The position numbers and the translations under genes are program-made. Shown here one piece after another: positions 18,401 through 27,062 of a stretch of DNA of 40,231 nt. How positions within the stretch are numbered: position 1 is the first letter of the stretch; the number at the start of each line of letters is the position of its first letter. Below the pieces are notes generated by a model that worked only from the letters and a program-made list of their open reading frames with translations, was not told the origin of the DNA and made no database searches. The DNA is from Pirellulaceae bacterium (GTDB lineage Bacteria; Planctomycetota; Planctomycetia; Pirellulales; Pirellulaceae). The stretch is taken from positions 1-40,231 of the forward strand of contig JALOQX010000011.1 of assembly GCA_025459265.1 (NCBI GenBank), in the 5' to 3' direction.

Positions 18401-18774
18401 TGCGGCCAGTTGAATTCCAGGCCGCCACTGATCCAGGGTCCGGCAAGTCCGACCAGCGCAGGCTTGATCACGCGGTTGTAATAGATGAAATGGTACTGGT
18501 TGGTCTTGTCGAGCGCCATCTGCAGTCGGCCGCCCAGTTGCGGCAGGATCATCAGCCGCAGGAACTCGTTTTCGAGGAACACGGCGTCGTACGCTTGATC
18601 GCGCCGCTCGTCCAGGATCCGGTCGATGACGGGCCACGGGTACACCACCCCGCTCGAGCCCTGGTAGACGCGCTTGTCGAGAAACATCGGGTTGCGATCC
18701 GGCTGGCCCGTTCCATACGTCGGGATGGTGACACGTTCGCGCCAGACGCGGACTTGTGAGCCAGGATCCATCAT
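15463..18774 (-). CDS. DUF5107 domain protein with long TPR region
   Basis: I take the ATG at 18774 (next codon also ATG). The family usually begins a few residues before VTIPTYGTGQPDRNPMF, and the upstream extension to 18819 does not look like protein. The product is 1103 residues and has no signal peptide. Residues about 1-330 are DUF5107: YQGSSGVVYPWPVID, ILPQLGGRLQMALD and WWANPAVHVDE, a galactose-mutarotase-like sandwich fold. From about 450 it is built of tetratricopeptide repeats (YNLGRTLLWQSRWNEAYEAF, YYLGNLWYHHRQYELAIRCW). Proteins of this type are encoded near glycosidases in planctomycetes, Bacteroidetes and Actinobacteria. It is first in a set with the GH2 gene (59 bp gap). A role in sugar handling is likely, but the reaction is unknown. 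Confidence 0.88.
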   Translation of the reverse strand: MMDPGSQVRVWRERVTIPTYGTGQPDRNPMFLDKRVYQGSSGVVYPWPVIDRILDERRDQAYDAVFLENEFLRLMILPQLGGRLQMALDKTNQYHFIYYNRVIKPALVGLAGPWISGGLEFNWPQHHRPSTFAPVDCGLVSHSDGSCTVWCSEIDRMQGTKGMHGFTLHPGKAYLEIQVRLYNRTALPQTFLWWANPAVHVDEHHQSVFPPDVRAVMDHGKRDVSTFPLATGTYYKVNYAPGTDISRYRNIPVPTSYMAYRSSFDFVGSYDHGRQAGLLHIAPHHIAPGKKQWTWGHGDFGQAWERELTDDDGPYIELMCGAYTDNQPDFSWLMPGEEKSFSQFFLPYKGVGVVQNATVDAAVSLALEGDAGVLRAYTSSVQPGCRAVIQSGDQTLFAATFDGTPTTSFEARVAPAWADGSRDVEVVIEDRTGRPLVTWRPRACPDHGMPEPAQALPAPVELDSVEALYLAGLHLEQYRHATRRPEDYYREGLRRDPGDARCCNALGRWLYRHGCADEAEQLFRAAIARLTRHNPNPCDGEPYYNLGRTLLWQSRWNEAYEAFYKATWNAAWQDAAFFQLARIAVRRGDLADAARHLASCLRLNAAHHQAVHLQVVLLVLQQRTEEALHATRDELARDPFNTGVLFEAMALDGRWRQTFVDRMRRASHNYVELALDYAEAGLWERAAAVLNEYLQQVSDEGDSPLVHYFLASYYRQLGQVDQAETAARRAAAHAPDYCFPHRTAEIPVLAEAARCAPQDARAPYYLGNLWYHHRQYELAIRCWEQACSADPDFATVWRNLGLAYYNVRRDGSRAWEAFARAFALNPDDARVLYELDQLAKRLGHPASERLARFDAHDDLVRRRDDLYLERVVLLNQLGQHEPALDSILQRRFHPWEGGEGKVPAQFVLALTQLARLEIERGRYAEALAWLDRTTTWPASLGEGRLPGMQENHVQYWRGCAQRGLGDSAAARASFEQASQGLSEPKSVMFYNDQPPDMIFYQGLALHALGRQDAAKERFALLLDYGRAHLDDHAEIDYFAVSLPDFLVFDDDLTTRHETHCRYLMALGLAGLRQSAAAQEQFQRVLALDANHLGALVHQSFADG

Positions 18775-18884
18775 GTCGTTCTCGCCGGAGTGGAACCAGG
18801 ACGCCGGATGACGCCACACACTGCCCGACCGCGGGCCGCGTCCGCCGTGCTCGGCGTGCGGCAGGGGCTTGCATTCTAGATGAA

Positions 18885-19012
18885 ATGGCGCGATTCGGGT
18901 GGCCGGGGACGAACGCAGGGAGCCCTCAGCGTTCTGCGTTCCGGGGCTCGTTGCGCTGGACCCCGGCCACCCCAGGATTGGGCGTTCCCGGAGTCATGCA
19001 ATTCCAATTCGG
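18885..19012. repeat. Palindromic dispersed repeat, copy 2 (diverged ends)
   Basis: The inner arms are clear: GGGTGGCCGGGGACGAACGCAGGGAGCCC on the left and GGGGCTCGTTGCGCTGGACCCCGGCCACCCC on the right, around GCGTTCTGCG. The outer arms (GCGCGATTCGGG and CCCGGAGTCATGCAATTCC) match the other copies less well. Unlike copies 1 and 3 it lies between divergent genes, upstream of the NagB/PIG-L gene, so it is not only a terminator there. It is non-coding. Confidence 0.8.
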
Positions 19013-19048
19013 GCAGCGCGCCGGAGTCGACCGCATTCTGGTGACTGC

Positions 19049-19077
19049 TTGGCTGATGTCCCAGGGGGCAGTAGACT
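19049..19077 (+). promoter_or_regulatory. Candidate sigma-70-like promoter for the NagB/PIG-L operon
   Basis: TTGGCT at 19049-19054 and TAGACT at 19072-19077 are separated by 17 bases, each matching four of six consensus positions. It lies 19 bases before the ATG at 19097, so the leader would be very short, with GGAGG at 19086-19090. In this GC-rich DNA the match could be chance. Confidence 0.3.
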
Positions 19078-19096
19078 TGAGGGCCGGAGGCACCCT

Positions 19097-21451
19097 ATGA
19101 GCATGGGTCAGAGCGTACAGTTTTCGCCGGTCGAAGCACGGGCGCTGGAGGAATCCCCGCTTGATCCGATGTATGCCCCCGACGAGCAGATTCCGGTCAT
19201 TACGGTCAGCAATTTTCCCGCGCTCGGGCAACTGGTGGCCATGCGGTTCGTCGAGTGGGTGCAGGACCATCCGGGCGGGGTGATTGCCCTGCCGACCGGT
19301 AAGACGCCCGAACATTTCATCAAGTGGGTCAACCGGGTGGTGCAGACGTGGGACCAGTCCGCCACGCGCGAGTTGCTCGAAAAACACCGCGTCGACCCCG
19401 CGCGTCGCCCGGACATGCGCAGCCTGCATTTCGTGCAGATCGACGAGTTCTACCCGATCGAGCCGACGCAGAAGAACAGCTTCTACCACTACGTCAGGAA
19501 GTTCTACCTGGAAGGCATGGGGCTGGATCCGGCCAAGGCCCTGCTGATCAACTGCCGCGAGATCGGGATCGGTCCGGAGCAGGAGCTGGAGAGCATCTGG
19601 CCTGATTCGACGGTGGACTTATCCTTGCGCACGCGCCAGGCCGTGACGGATCTGGAGCGCCTGCAGCAAGGGGTGCTGGCCCGGATTGACGATTGGTGTC
19701 AGCAGCGTGAGGAGCAGATTCGGGCGTTGGGCGGACTGGGGTTCTTCCTGGGGGGGATCGGCCCGGACGGGCACATCGGCTTCAACATCCGCGGGTCCGA
19801 CCACTTCTCCACGACCCGCCTGATGGCCACCAACTATGAAACGCAGGCGGCCGCGGCGGGCGACCTGGGCGGCATCGAGGTTTCGCGGCAGCGCCTGGTG
19901 ATCACCATCGGGCTGCGCACGATCACGTTTAATCCCGACTGCACCGCCATCATCATTGCGGCGGGGGAAGCGAAGGCGCCGGTCATTGCCGACGCGGTGC
20001 AGGGCCCGGTGAGTATCCGGATCCCGGCCAGCGCGCTGCGTGTGCTTCCACGGGCCCGCTTCTACATCACGCTCGGCGCAGCCAAGCAGCTGCGGCATCG
20101 CCAGGCCAGTCTCATGGTGCGCTCGAGGGACTACTCGGACGAGCAGGTGGTGCGCGCGGTTGTCGATCTGTCCCTGCAGCGGAACAAGCCGGTGCTGGAG
20201 CTCAGCGAGGCGGACGCTGAGCAGGATATCATGCTGCGGGCGATTCGACCGGGCCGGCCGGAGGCGTTCGGAGACCTGTTGCGGCTGGTCCAAGCGCGCC
20301 TGGTCAGCGGCATCGAGCGCGGGAGCATGTCCGTACACGACACCCGGTTCCTGCACACCGAGCCGCACCACGACGACCTGATGCTGGGTTACTTGCCCCA
20401 TATCGTGCGCAACATGCGCAATCCCACGAACGATCACCACTTCGTGACGCTCACCAGCGGCTTCACCGCGGTAACGAACCAGTACATGCTCGAACAGCTG
20501 AAAGGGCTGGAACGTTGGATTGACTCGCCCGAATTCCGCGCGCTGCGGCGGGAAGGCTACTTCGACGTGCACAATCAGCAGGGCCGCAACCGGGACATCT
20601 GGCAGTATCTGGATGGCATCGCCGCGCGCAACGAGCAGATGCGCGCCGAAGGGGCGGCCCGGCGGCTCCTGCGCAACCTGCTGGAGATCTACGAGGAAGG
20701 CGACATCTCCGCCATTGCCGACCGGATGACGGAGCTCAAACACTACTTCAGCAGCGTGTACCCGGGGCGCAAGGATCCGGAGAACATCCAGCGGCTCAAA
20801 GGCATGTGCCGCGAGTGGGAGGCGGAGACGCTGTGGGGGTATTTCGGCTGGCAGTGTTCGCACATCCGGCATCTGCGGCTGGGCTTCTATACCGGGGATA
20901 TCTTCGTGCCGGAACCGACGGTCGAGCGGGACGTCGCGCCCGTCCTGCGGCTGCTCGAGGAAGTGCAGCCGGACGTGATCTCGTGCGCGCTCGATCCCGA
21001 AGCCAGCGGCCCCGACACGCACTACAAAGTGCTGCAGTCGATCAGCGAGGCGACGGACCGTTACGTCACCAAGACGCGCCGCGACGACCTGCGGATCTGG
21101 GGCTATCGGAATGTCTGGTTCCGCTTCCATCCCTCCGAAGCGAACGTCTATGTGCCGGTGTCGCTCAACATGCTGTCCGTGATGGAGAGCGCGTTCCTCA
21201 ATACGTTCGTCTCGCAGAAGAAGGCGTCGTTCCCCAGCCACGCGCACGACGGACCGTTCTGTGAACTCGCCCAGCAGATCCAGGTGGAGCAGTACCAGAT
21301 CCTCAAGACCTGCCTGGGCCGTGCCTGGTTTGCCGAACACAACAGCCCGCTCATCCGCGGCGCGCGGGGGTTCGTCTACTTGCGCGAGATGAGCGTGCAG
21401 GAGTTCCGGCAGACGGCGCGCAGCCTGCGCAAGTCCACGGAGGACATCTAA
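19097..21451 (+). CDS. Glucosamine-6-phosphate deaminase-like / PIG-L deacetylase-like fusion
   Basis: The ATG at 19097 has GGAGG six bases upstream; the open frame extends back into the palindromic repeat and is not used. The protein has 784 residues and no signal peptide. Residues about 25-310 resemble glucosamine-6-phosphate isomerase/deaminase: LPTGKTPEHF, QIDEFYP near 114, and GGIGPDGHIGFN near 224. The Asp and His of the DGH motif are kept, but the catalytic Glu of the usual NEP tripeptide is replaced (NIRG). From about 415 it resembles a LmbE/PIG-L deacetylase, with EPHHDD near 422-427 as the metal motif. Known fusions of this type deacetylate and deaminate amino sugars. The altered site makes the first activity uncertain. 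The next gene starts directly at its stop. Confidence 0.82.
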   Translation: MSMGQSVQFSPVEARALEESPLDPMYAPDEQIPVITVSNFPALGQLVAMRFVEWVQDHPGGVIALPTGKTPEHFIKWVNRVVQTWDQSATRELLEKHRVDPARRPDMRSLHFVQIDEFYPIEPTQKNSFYHYVRKFYLEGMGLDPAKALLINCREIGIGPEQELESIWPDSTVDLSLRTRQAVTDLERLQQGVLARIDDWCQQREEQIRALGGLGFFLGGIGPDGHIGFNIRGSDHFSTTRLMATNYETQAAAAGDLGGIEVSRQRLVITIGLRTITFNPDCTAIIIAAGEAKAPVIADAVQGPVSIRIPASALRVLPRARFYITLGAAKQLRHRQASLMVRSRDYSDEQVVRAVVDLSLQRNKPVLELSEADAEQDIMLRAIRPGRPEAFGDLLRLVQARLVSGIERGSMSVHDTRFLHTEPHHDDLMLGYLPHIVRNMRNPTNDHHFVTLTSGFTAVTNQYMLEQLKGLERWIDSPEFRALRREGYFDVHNQQGRNRDIWQYLDGIAARNEQMRAEGAARRLLRNLLEIYEEGDISAIADRMTELKHYFSSVYPGRKDPENIQRLKGMCREWEAETLWGYFGWQCSHIRHLRLGFYTGDIFVPEPTVERDVAPVLRLLEEVQPDVISCALDPEASGPDTHYKVLQSISEATDRYVTKTRRDDLRIWGYRNVWFRFHPSEANVYVPVSLNMLSVMESAFLNTFVSQKKASFPSHAHDGPFCELAQQIQVEQYQILKTCLGRAWFAEHNSPLIRGARGFVYLREMSVQEFRQTARSLRKSTEDI

Positions 21452-22753
21452 ATGCGTTCGTGCCCTTGGCCGTGTTGCCGTGCGATGACCGCAACGCTCT
21501 GCGTGTTCGCGCTCTCATGCGCCGGGCGGGTCGTGCCGGCCGGCGCAGCCGGGCCCGACGCGACGCTGGCCGACGCGGCCCGGCGTCTCGACCGGCAGCT
21601 GCGCGAGCAGGTGCTTCCCTTCTGGTACGACACCGCGCAGGACCGCGAGCACGGCGGCTACGCACTGGAAGCCGGCTCGAAGCAGCTGGTCGGCCAGTCC
21701 CGCATGATCTGGGGATTCTCCCACGCGCATCGGCAGGGATGGTCCACCCCGGAACGCGACTACCTGCAGGCGGCGCGGCAGGGATTCGCATTCCTGCAGC
21801 AGCATTTCCTCGATCCCGAGCACGGCGGCTACTATTGGATGACCGACGCTGCCGGCCAGGCGACGAATCGGCACAAGATGATCTACGGCCAGGCCTTTGT
21901 CATCTATGGGTTGGTGGAGTACTACCGCGCGAGTCGCGACGAGGCGGCGCTCCAGGCGGCGCTCGAACAGTTTCTCACGCTGCAGCGGCATGCCCGCGAT
22001 CCCGCGCATGGCGGGTGGTTCGAGCACTTCACGCCGGATTGGACGCCGGTGATGGCCTGGCAAGAACACGTCTCGGTGGAGGTGCCGGGCTATAAGAGTG
22101 CCAATGCGCATCTGCACCTGATGGAAGCGTTGACGGAACTGTACCGCGAACTGCCCGATGAGCGCGTCCGCGACGCGCTGGCGGAAGCGGTGCACATCAA
22201 CGTCACGCATTTCTATCCGCGCGATCCAGCCCAGTCTGCCTTTCACTGCCGGCCGAATTGGACGCGGGTGACGGACGAGTCGAGTCGGGGTCTGTCGTAC
22301 GGGCATAACGTGGAGTTTGCGTGGCTGCTCTTGTACGCCCAGGATGCCCTCGGTGTGCCGCGCTCCTGGGACCACTTCTACGCTCATCTGGACCATGCGC
22401 TCAAGTACGGGTTCGACCAGCAGGATGGGGGACTTTACAGCCGGGGTGTCGGCAACGAACCGGCCGTGGATCGCGACAAAGTGTGGTGGGCGCAGGCCGA
22501 GTTGCTGGCGGCGCTGAGTGTCGGTTTGCAGCACGAGCGCCGTGCCCAGGAGGTGGCGGCGTGTGAGAAGCTGCTGGGGTTTCTCGAGCGCCGCATGATC
22601 GACCCGCAGGACGGCATCTGGACGGCGACTGTGGCGGCGGACGGCACGGTCCGCTCGCCGTCGAAGAAGAACCACTGGAAGGCCAACTATCACGACGTCC
22701 GCGGGATGGTGATGTTCATTCGCAGCCAATCCGAGGGAGGTAAGACACCATGA
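21452..22753 (+). CDS. Exported AGE-family (N-acylglucosamine 2-epimerase-like) protein
   Basis: The ATG abuts the stop of the previous gene and has GGAGG 8 bases upstream, so translation is probably coupled. The 433-residue protein begins with a signal-like segment (MTATLCVFALSCAGRVVPAGAAG; an internal start at 21485 is possible). The (alpha/alpha)6-barrel motifs of the family are present: EHGGYALEAG, QSRMIWGFSHAHR, WFEHFTPDW, SYGHNVEFAWLLL, WWAQAELLAAL and the terminal KANYHDVRG. Characterised relatives epimerise N-acetylglucosamine/mannosamine, cellobiose or mannose. The pairing with the amino-sugar fusion protein suggests an amino-sugar or manno-sugar substrate. The export signal is unusual for this family. 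Confidence 0.85.
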   Translation: MRSCPWPCCRAMTATLCVFALSCAGRVVPAGAAGPDATLADAARRLDRQLREQVLPFWYDTAQDREHGGYALEAGSKQLVGQSRMIWGFSHAHRQGWSTPERDYLQAARQGFAFLQQHFLDPEHGGYYWMTDAAGQATNRHKMIYGQAFVIYGLVEYYRASRDEAALQAALEQFLTLQRHARDPAHGGWFEHFTPDWTPVMAWQEHVSVEVPGYKSANAHLHLMEALTELYRELPDERVRDALAEAVHINVTHFYPRDPAQSAFHCRPNWTRVTDESSRGLSYGHNVEFAWLLLYAQDALGVPRSWDHFYAHLDHALKYGFDQQDGGLYSRGVGNEPAVDRDKVWWAQAELLAALSVGLQHERRAQEVAACEKLLGFLERRMIDPQDGIWTATVAADGTVRSPSKKNHWKANYHDVRGMVMFIRSQSEGGKTP

Positions 22754-23367
22754 AGCACCCCCTGACGCGCAGCGTGATCTTGATGCTGCTGGTCGGCCTG
22801 ACGTGGCTGTGCGGGGCCATCGCCCCGCGGCCGGTCCGGGCCCAGGAGCCGGCCGCCGAACCGCCTTGCCCGGCAGCGCCGGAAGCCTGGCAGGTGCGCA
22901 TCGTCTGGCTCGTCGAAGGCCTGGCCGACGATGCGGCGCGGGTTCCACCGCCGGATCTGGATGCCCCCATGCAGGCATTGTCGTCGCTGGGGATCACGAA
23001 CCTGACCATGGCGGCGCAGCTCATCGTGCAGGCTGTCGAGAATGAGGACTTTCTCCTCACCGGGTCAGCGAAAGTCAATGAGCCCTGTGACCTGGAAGTG
23101 ACTGGGCTGCCCTTCGAGCGGGCCTGTGCCGCCACCGGGGACAAGGCGACAGATGCCGTGCGGCTGCAGATCGCGATGGTCGCCAAGGCTGCGGCGGGGG
23201 ATGCTGCACGCACGTTGTGCGCAGTGCGCACCACCGTGCTGGCACCGATTGGTCAGCCGGTGGTGCTCGGTATCGCGCCCGTGCAGTCGAAACCGTCCGT
23301 GATCCTGCTGTTGGTGACGCCGGGAGCGGTGGTGCCGGCCCCGGTCGCGGAGCAGCCGACCGAGTAG
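22750..23367 (+). CDS. Small exported protein of unknown function
   Basis: The ATG overlaps the TGA of the epimerase gene by four bases, and GGAGG lies 8 bases upstream, so it is the third gene of this operon. The 205-residue product has a signal peptide (SVILMLLVGLTWLCGAIAP) and a mature part rich in Ala and Val with three or four cysteines. The last third has beta-strand character and ends TTVLAPIGQPVVLGIAP then SVILLLVTP. This loosely resembles the pattern near the end of secretin-type proteins, but the match is too weak to assign. I do not recognise the family. Confidence 0.7.
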   Translation: MKHPLTRSVILMLLVGLTWLCGAIAPRPVRAQEPAAEPPCPAAPEAWQVRIVWLVEGLADDAARVPPPDLDAPMQALSSLGITNLTMAAQLIVQAVENEDFLLTGSAKVNEPCDLEVTGLPFERACAATGDKATDAVRLQIAMVAKAAAGDAARTLCAVRTTVLAPIGQPVVLGIAPVQSKPSVILLLVTPGAVVPAPVAEQPTE

Positions 23368-23447
23368 CTGGCGTGGCAGCCGTCGGCGGCCGCTGTACGC
23401 ACCGGTCGGCAGGAACATTGTATTGCGAGCCTGTGCAGCAACCTCGT

Positions 23448-23467
23448 GACGGACGGGGAGGTCCGTC
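23448..23467 (+). other. Perfect 7-bp hairpin before pckG
   Basis: GACGGAC at 23448-23454 and GTCCGTC at 23461-23467 enclose the loop GGGGAG. It lies 80 bases after the small exported gene and 43 bases before the PEP carboxykinase start. There is no T-run, so it is either a non-canonical terminator of the preceding operon or a leader structure of the next. Confidence 0.35.
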
Positions 23468-23510
23468 CTGCGACGAACTTATCGATTAGGTACAAACGCG
23501 AAAGGGAACC

Positions 23511-25304
23511 ATGGGAACGACGACAACCCGGCACGCGCAACTGCTCGCGTGGATCGCGGCAGCAACGGAACTCTGCCAACCGGACCAGGTGGAATGGGCG
23601 ACGGGCTCGCGAGCCGAATACGACCGGCTGATGCAGCTGATGGTCGACAGCGGCATGGCGACCGCGCTCAACCCACAGAAGCATCCCCACAGCTTTCTAT
23701 TCCGGAGCGATCCGAGTGATGTGGCGCGGGTCGAGGCGCGCACGTACATCGCCTGTGCCAATCCGGACGACGCCGGGCCGACCAACAACTGGATCGATCC
23801 TGCCGAGCTGAAACGGACGATGACGGAGCTGTTTCGCGGGTGCATGCGCGGCCGCACGATGTACGTGATCCCGTTCTCGATGGGACCGATCGGCTCCCCG
23901 ATGTCAAAGATCGGCGTGGAGATCACCGACTCACCGTATGTCGTCGTGAATATGCACGTCATGACGCGCGTGGGTGACAAAGTCCTCCAGGCGTTGGGCG
24001 AGCACGGCGAGTTCATTCCCTGTCTGCACTCGGTCGGTGCACCGCTGGCCCCGGGCCAGGCCGACGTGCCCTGGCCGTGTGCGCCCCTGGAGCAGAAGTA
24101 CATCGCCCACTTTCCGGAGGAGAATCTGATCTGGTCGTACGGGTCGGGATACGGCGGAAATGCCCTGTTGGGCAAAAAATGTCTCGCCTTGCGGATCGCG
24201 TCGACCATGGCCCGGCGCGAGGGCTGGATGGCCGAGCACATGCTGATCCTGCGTCTGACCAGTCCGCAGGGGAAGCGGTTTCACATCGCTGCGGCCTTCC
24301 CGTCGGCCTGCGGCAAGACGAATCTGGCCATGCTGCAGCCCACCGTTGCCGGCTGGCAGTGCGAGTGTATTGGCGACGACATTGCCTGGATGCGGATCGG
24401 GCCGGACGGGCGGCTCTACGCCATCAATCCGGAGGCCGGATTCTTCGGGGTCGCGCCGGGTACCAGCCTGAGCTCGAACCCGATGGCCATGCGCACGCTC
24501 GACAAGAACTGCATCTTCACCAACTGCGCATTGACCGATGACGGCGACGTCTGGTGGGAGGGGATTGACGAACCGTGTGAGCACGCCATCGACTGGCAGG
24601 GGAAAGAGTGGACGCCGGATGTCGCGCGCAAAGCCGCGCATCCGAACGCACGGTTCACCGTGCCGGCGGCCCAGTGTCCGGCGATCTGCCCTGACTGGGA
24701 GGATCCAGCCGGGGTGCCGATCGACATTTTCGTATTCGGCGGCCGGCGCACGCAGGTCATTCCGCTGGTGACGCAGGCGTTCGACTTTGACCATGGCGTG
24801 CTGATGGGGGCCTTGGCGGCCTCGGAGACGACCGCCGCGGCGCTGGACGTGGGGCAGAAGCTGCGGCGCGATCCGTTCGCCATGCTGCCGTTCTGCGGTT
24901 ACAATATGGCCGACTACTGGTCCCACTGGCTGACCATGGGGGAGCGGCTTGGCGACCGGGCGCCGGCCATCTTCTACGTCAACTGGTTCCGGACTTCGCG
25001 CGACGGCCGCTGGCTGTGGCCGGGATACGGCGAGAACAGTCGCGTGCTGAAGTGGATGTGTCAGCGCGTGGAAGGGACGGTCGGTGCGCGGGAGACGCCG
25101 ATCGGCTACATGCCACGCGCGGAGGACTTTGATCTCCAGGGTCTGGAGCTGCCTCCGGAGGACCTGGCGGAGTTGCTGGAGGTGGACGCGGCGGCATTCC
25201 GGGACGACGTGGTGGACGCCCAGGCTTATTTCGAGCGGTTCGGCAGCCGCGTACCGCCGCGGCTCCGCACCCAACTGGCCGCGCTCGCCGCACGGCTGGG
25301 GTAG
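23511..25304 (+). CDS. pckG: Phosphoenolpyruvate carboxykinase (GTP)
   Basis: The 597-residue product has the usual length for GTP-dependent PEPCK. The ATG at 23511 follows AAGGGA. The enzyme interconverts oxaloacetate and PEP plus CO2 using GTP/GDP in the cytoplasm. Visible motifs are the kinase-1 loop FPSACGKTN near 263-271 (with the active-site Cys), the metal-binding [21 protein letters not shown], and [12 protein letters not shown] in the nucleotide region. It is first in a three-gene set with an unrecognised kinase-like protein (60 bp gap) and polyphosphate kinase 2. Confidence 0.97.
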   Translation: MGTTTTRHAQLLAWIAAATELCQPDQVEWATGSRAEYDRLMQLMVDSGMATALNPQKHPHSFLFRSDPSDVARVEARTYIACANPDDAGPTNNWIDPAELKRTMTELFRGCMRGRTMYVIPFSMGPIGSPMSKIGVEITDSPYVVVNMHVMTRVGDKVLQALGEHGEFIPCLHSVGAPLAPGQADVPWPCAPLEQKYIAHFPEENLIWSYGSGYGGNALLGKKCLALRIASTMARREGWMAEHMLILRLTSPQGKRFHIAAAFPSACGKTNLAMLQPTVAGWQCECIGDDIAWMRIGPDGRLYAINPEAGFFGVAPGTSLSSNPMAMRTLDKNCIFTNCALTDDGDVWWEGIDEPCEHAIDWQGKEWTPDVARKAAHPNARFTVPAAQCPAICPDWEDPAGVPIDIFVFGGRRTQVIPLVTQAFDFDHGVLMGALAASETTAAALDVGQKLRRDPFAMLPFCGYNMADYWSHWLTMGERLGDRAPAIFYVNWFRTSRDGRWLWPGYGENSRVLKWMCQRVEGTVGARETPIGYMPRAEDFDLQGLELPPEDLAELLEVDAAAFRDDVVDAQAYFERFGSRVPPRLRTQLAALAARLG

Positions 25305-25364
25305 CCTCGGTTCCCCCGGGGACGTGCCCCGCGCTCGGCAGGACGCGACTCGGCAGCATTCACG

Positions 25365-27062
25365 ATGCATACGGCATTCAGCGAAATCAACGAAGTGGCC
25401 GCCTGCTTCGCGCCGAAGCCGCTGGTGACCGTCCTGGGCGTCAAGTATCTTCACCTGCGCTCGCCTGACGGGACCGATCTGTACGTCACCGAGTACGGAT
25501 TGCCCTTTGCCCAGTGTCTGCTCCCTGAAAATCACTGGGCGGATGCCCAGTGGGTGAAGGAGCACGGCGTCCGCCTGCCCGGCACCAGCGCCTTGTACCG
25601 CGTGCGGACGAAGGAAGTCGGCGGCCGGTCGCGGGACATTATCGTCAAGTGGAACCGCATGGGGCAGGACGTGCCGGGCGAGACGCGCTCGTCGGAAGCC
25701 AACGCCGAGTTCAACAGCCCGTTTGTCGAAGTGAGCCTGGTCATCGAGATGCGGAAGACGTACCTCGAGTCGCCGGGGCGGATCTACACGCACAAACCGC
25801 TGGCCATCTATGTGCCACGCAAATACGTGCAGGGCGAGCAGCTGGGACGCCGCCGGTACAAGATGGAAGCCATCCAGCGGAGTCATGAAGAGATCCCCAT
25901 CGACTGGAACCGGAACTACGCCGTGATCTACGAGTGGCTCAAGGGCATCGACGCAGTGCAGGCCTGCCGCGACGGTCGGCTGGGCAAGGATGACCTGTCG
26001 CCGCTCATCGAACGGACTGCCCACGAGCTGGAGCAGAAGGGATTCGTCGTCAGCGACAACAAGCCGCAGCACATCATCGTCCGGCCGACGGCCGACGGGC
26101 GGCTGGCCCGCGACCGCACCGGCCAGGTGCTCTACGGTCTCGTCGACTTCGAGTTGCTCCGGCGGACGGCCAAACGCGAGGAGCAGCAGCGCGCAAAAAA
26201 GCGACAGGACTACCTCATTCGGCAGGCGCGCCGGTTCGAGCCTCGGCACGAGTTCCCCGAGGAGTTGACCCCCGTGTCGATCATGGGCGTTGACTACGTG
26301 TTCGGGCGCGTCGAGAGCACCGGAGGCGCGCTGTGGGTCGTGGGACGCGATCCGATGCTGTTCGACTATTTCCTGCCCGAAAAATGGCGACGCACGCCCC
26401 GGACCAAGATCAGCACCTCGCAGCTGGTCTACGAGACCGTCACCAAGGACAACATCCATCTGGTGTGGCGCGTCTCGCGCGTCGGGCAGATTCCCGACGC
26501 CGACCCGTTCGTGCGCCGCGAGAAGCTGATCCTCGATCACGGCTACAACAGTCCGTTCGAGGAGTTTTCGATCGCCATGGAGTTGTCGCGGCGCGGGATC
26601 GACACAACCTACCCGCGGGCCATCTACATGACCGGGCAACGCACGTCGGTGTCGTCCGAGCTGGTCGACAACAGCCGCTACGCCAGCCATGCCCCTCTGC
26701 AGACGCCCGACGGCAGCCCGCTGCTGACCCCGCTGCACGAATACGTCACGATCTGGGGATACTGGAACGGTCCCGACGAGTCGCTGGCTGCCAGGGACGA
26801 AGCGGTGTATAAGGGTATCGATGCCCTGGCGGCCTACCGCGAAGGCCGCCTGACGCAACGCGATTACGTGCGCGTCGTGCGGGCCGCCAAGCGACGGCTG
26901 GCCGCGGCAAGCGTCGAGGACTTGAGTCTGCGCGGAAACCACCTGCTGCTGTCGATCGATCGGGAACACAAATTGGCGGTGGATGAGCGAAACATGCTGC
27001 TGATCCGCATCTGCAACTTCGAACTGCTGCGCCGCATCTCGGCCGACGCGCCGGGAGACTGA
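25365..27062 (+). CDS. Unrecognised protein made of two diverged kinase-like halves
   Basis: The product has 565 residues, with no signal peptide or membrane segment. The two halves align: LPENHW with LPEKWR, IIVKWNRMGQDVP (about 92-104) with LVWRVSRVGQIPD (about 367-378), FNSPFVEVSLVIEM (116-129) with YNSPFEEFSIAMEL (394-407), KGIDAVQACRDGRL with KGIDALAAYREGRL, and VDFELLRR (260-267) with CNFELLRR (550-557). The first half has the spacing of a protein-kinase fold: Lys95, Glu122, Asp231 in VSDNKPQHIIV, and Asp261 before FE in place of DFG. The second half has lost the Lys and both Asp. I infer an active-looking kinase-like domain plus a pseudokinase-like one. No substrate is known. It lies between PEP carboxykinase and polyphosphate kinase 2 on the same strand. 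Confidence 0.85.
   Translation: MHTAFSEINEVAACFAPKPLVTVLGVKYLHLRSPDGTDLYVTEYGLPFAQCLLPENHWADAQWVKEHGVRLPGTSALYRVRTKEVGGRSRDIIVKWNRMGQDVPGETRSSEANAEFNSPFVEVSLVIEMRKTYLESPGRIYTHKPLAIYVPRKYVQGEQLGRRRYKMEAIQRSHEEIPIDWNRNYAVIYEWLKGIDAVQACRDGRLGKDDLSPLIERTAHELEQKGFVVSDNKPQHIIVRPTADGRLARDRTGQVLYGLVDFELLRRTAKREEQQRAKKRQDYLIRQARRFEPRHEFPEELTPVSIMGVDYVFGRVESTGGALWVVGRDPMLFDYFLPEKWRRTPRTKISTSQLVYETVTKDNIHLVWRVSRVGQIPDADPFVRREKLILDHGYNSPFEEFSIAMELSRRGIDTTYPRAIYMTGQRTSVSSELVDNSRYASHAPLQTPDGSPLLTPLHEYVTIWGYWNGPDESLAARDEAVYKGIDALAAYREGRLTQRDYVRVVRAAKRRLAAASVEDLSLRGNHLLLSIDREHKLAVDERNMLLIRICNFELLRRISADAPGD

Noticed and set aside
17434-18759. Plus-strand ORF of 441 codons
   Set aside because: Antisense to DUF5107; no recognisable domain.
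19619-21340. Minus-strand ORF of 573 codons
   Set aside because: Antisense to the NagB/PIG-L fusion.
23931-26969. Minus-strand ORF of 1012 codons
   Set aside because: Runs antisense across pckG and the kinase-like gene including their gap; both sense products are well supported.
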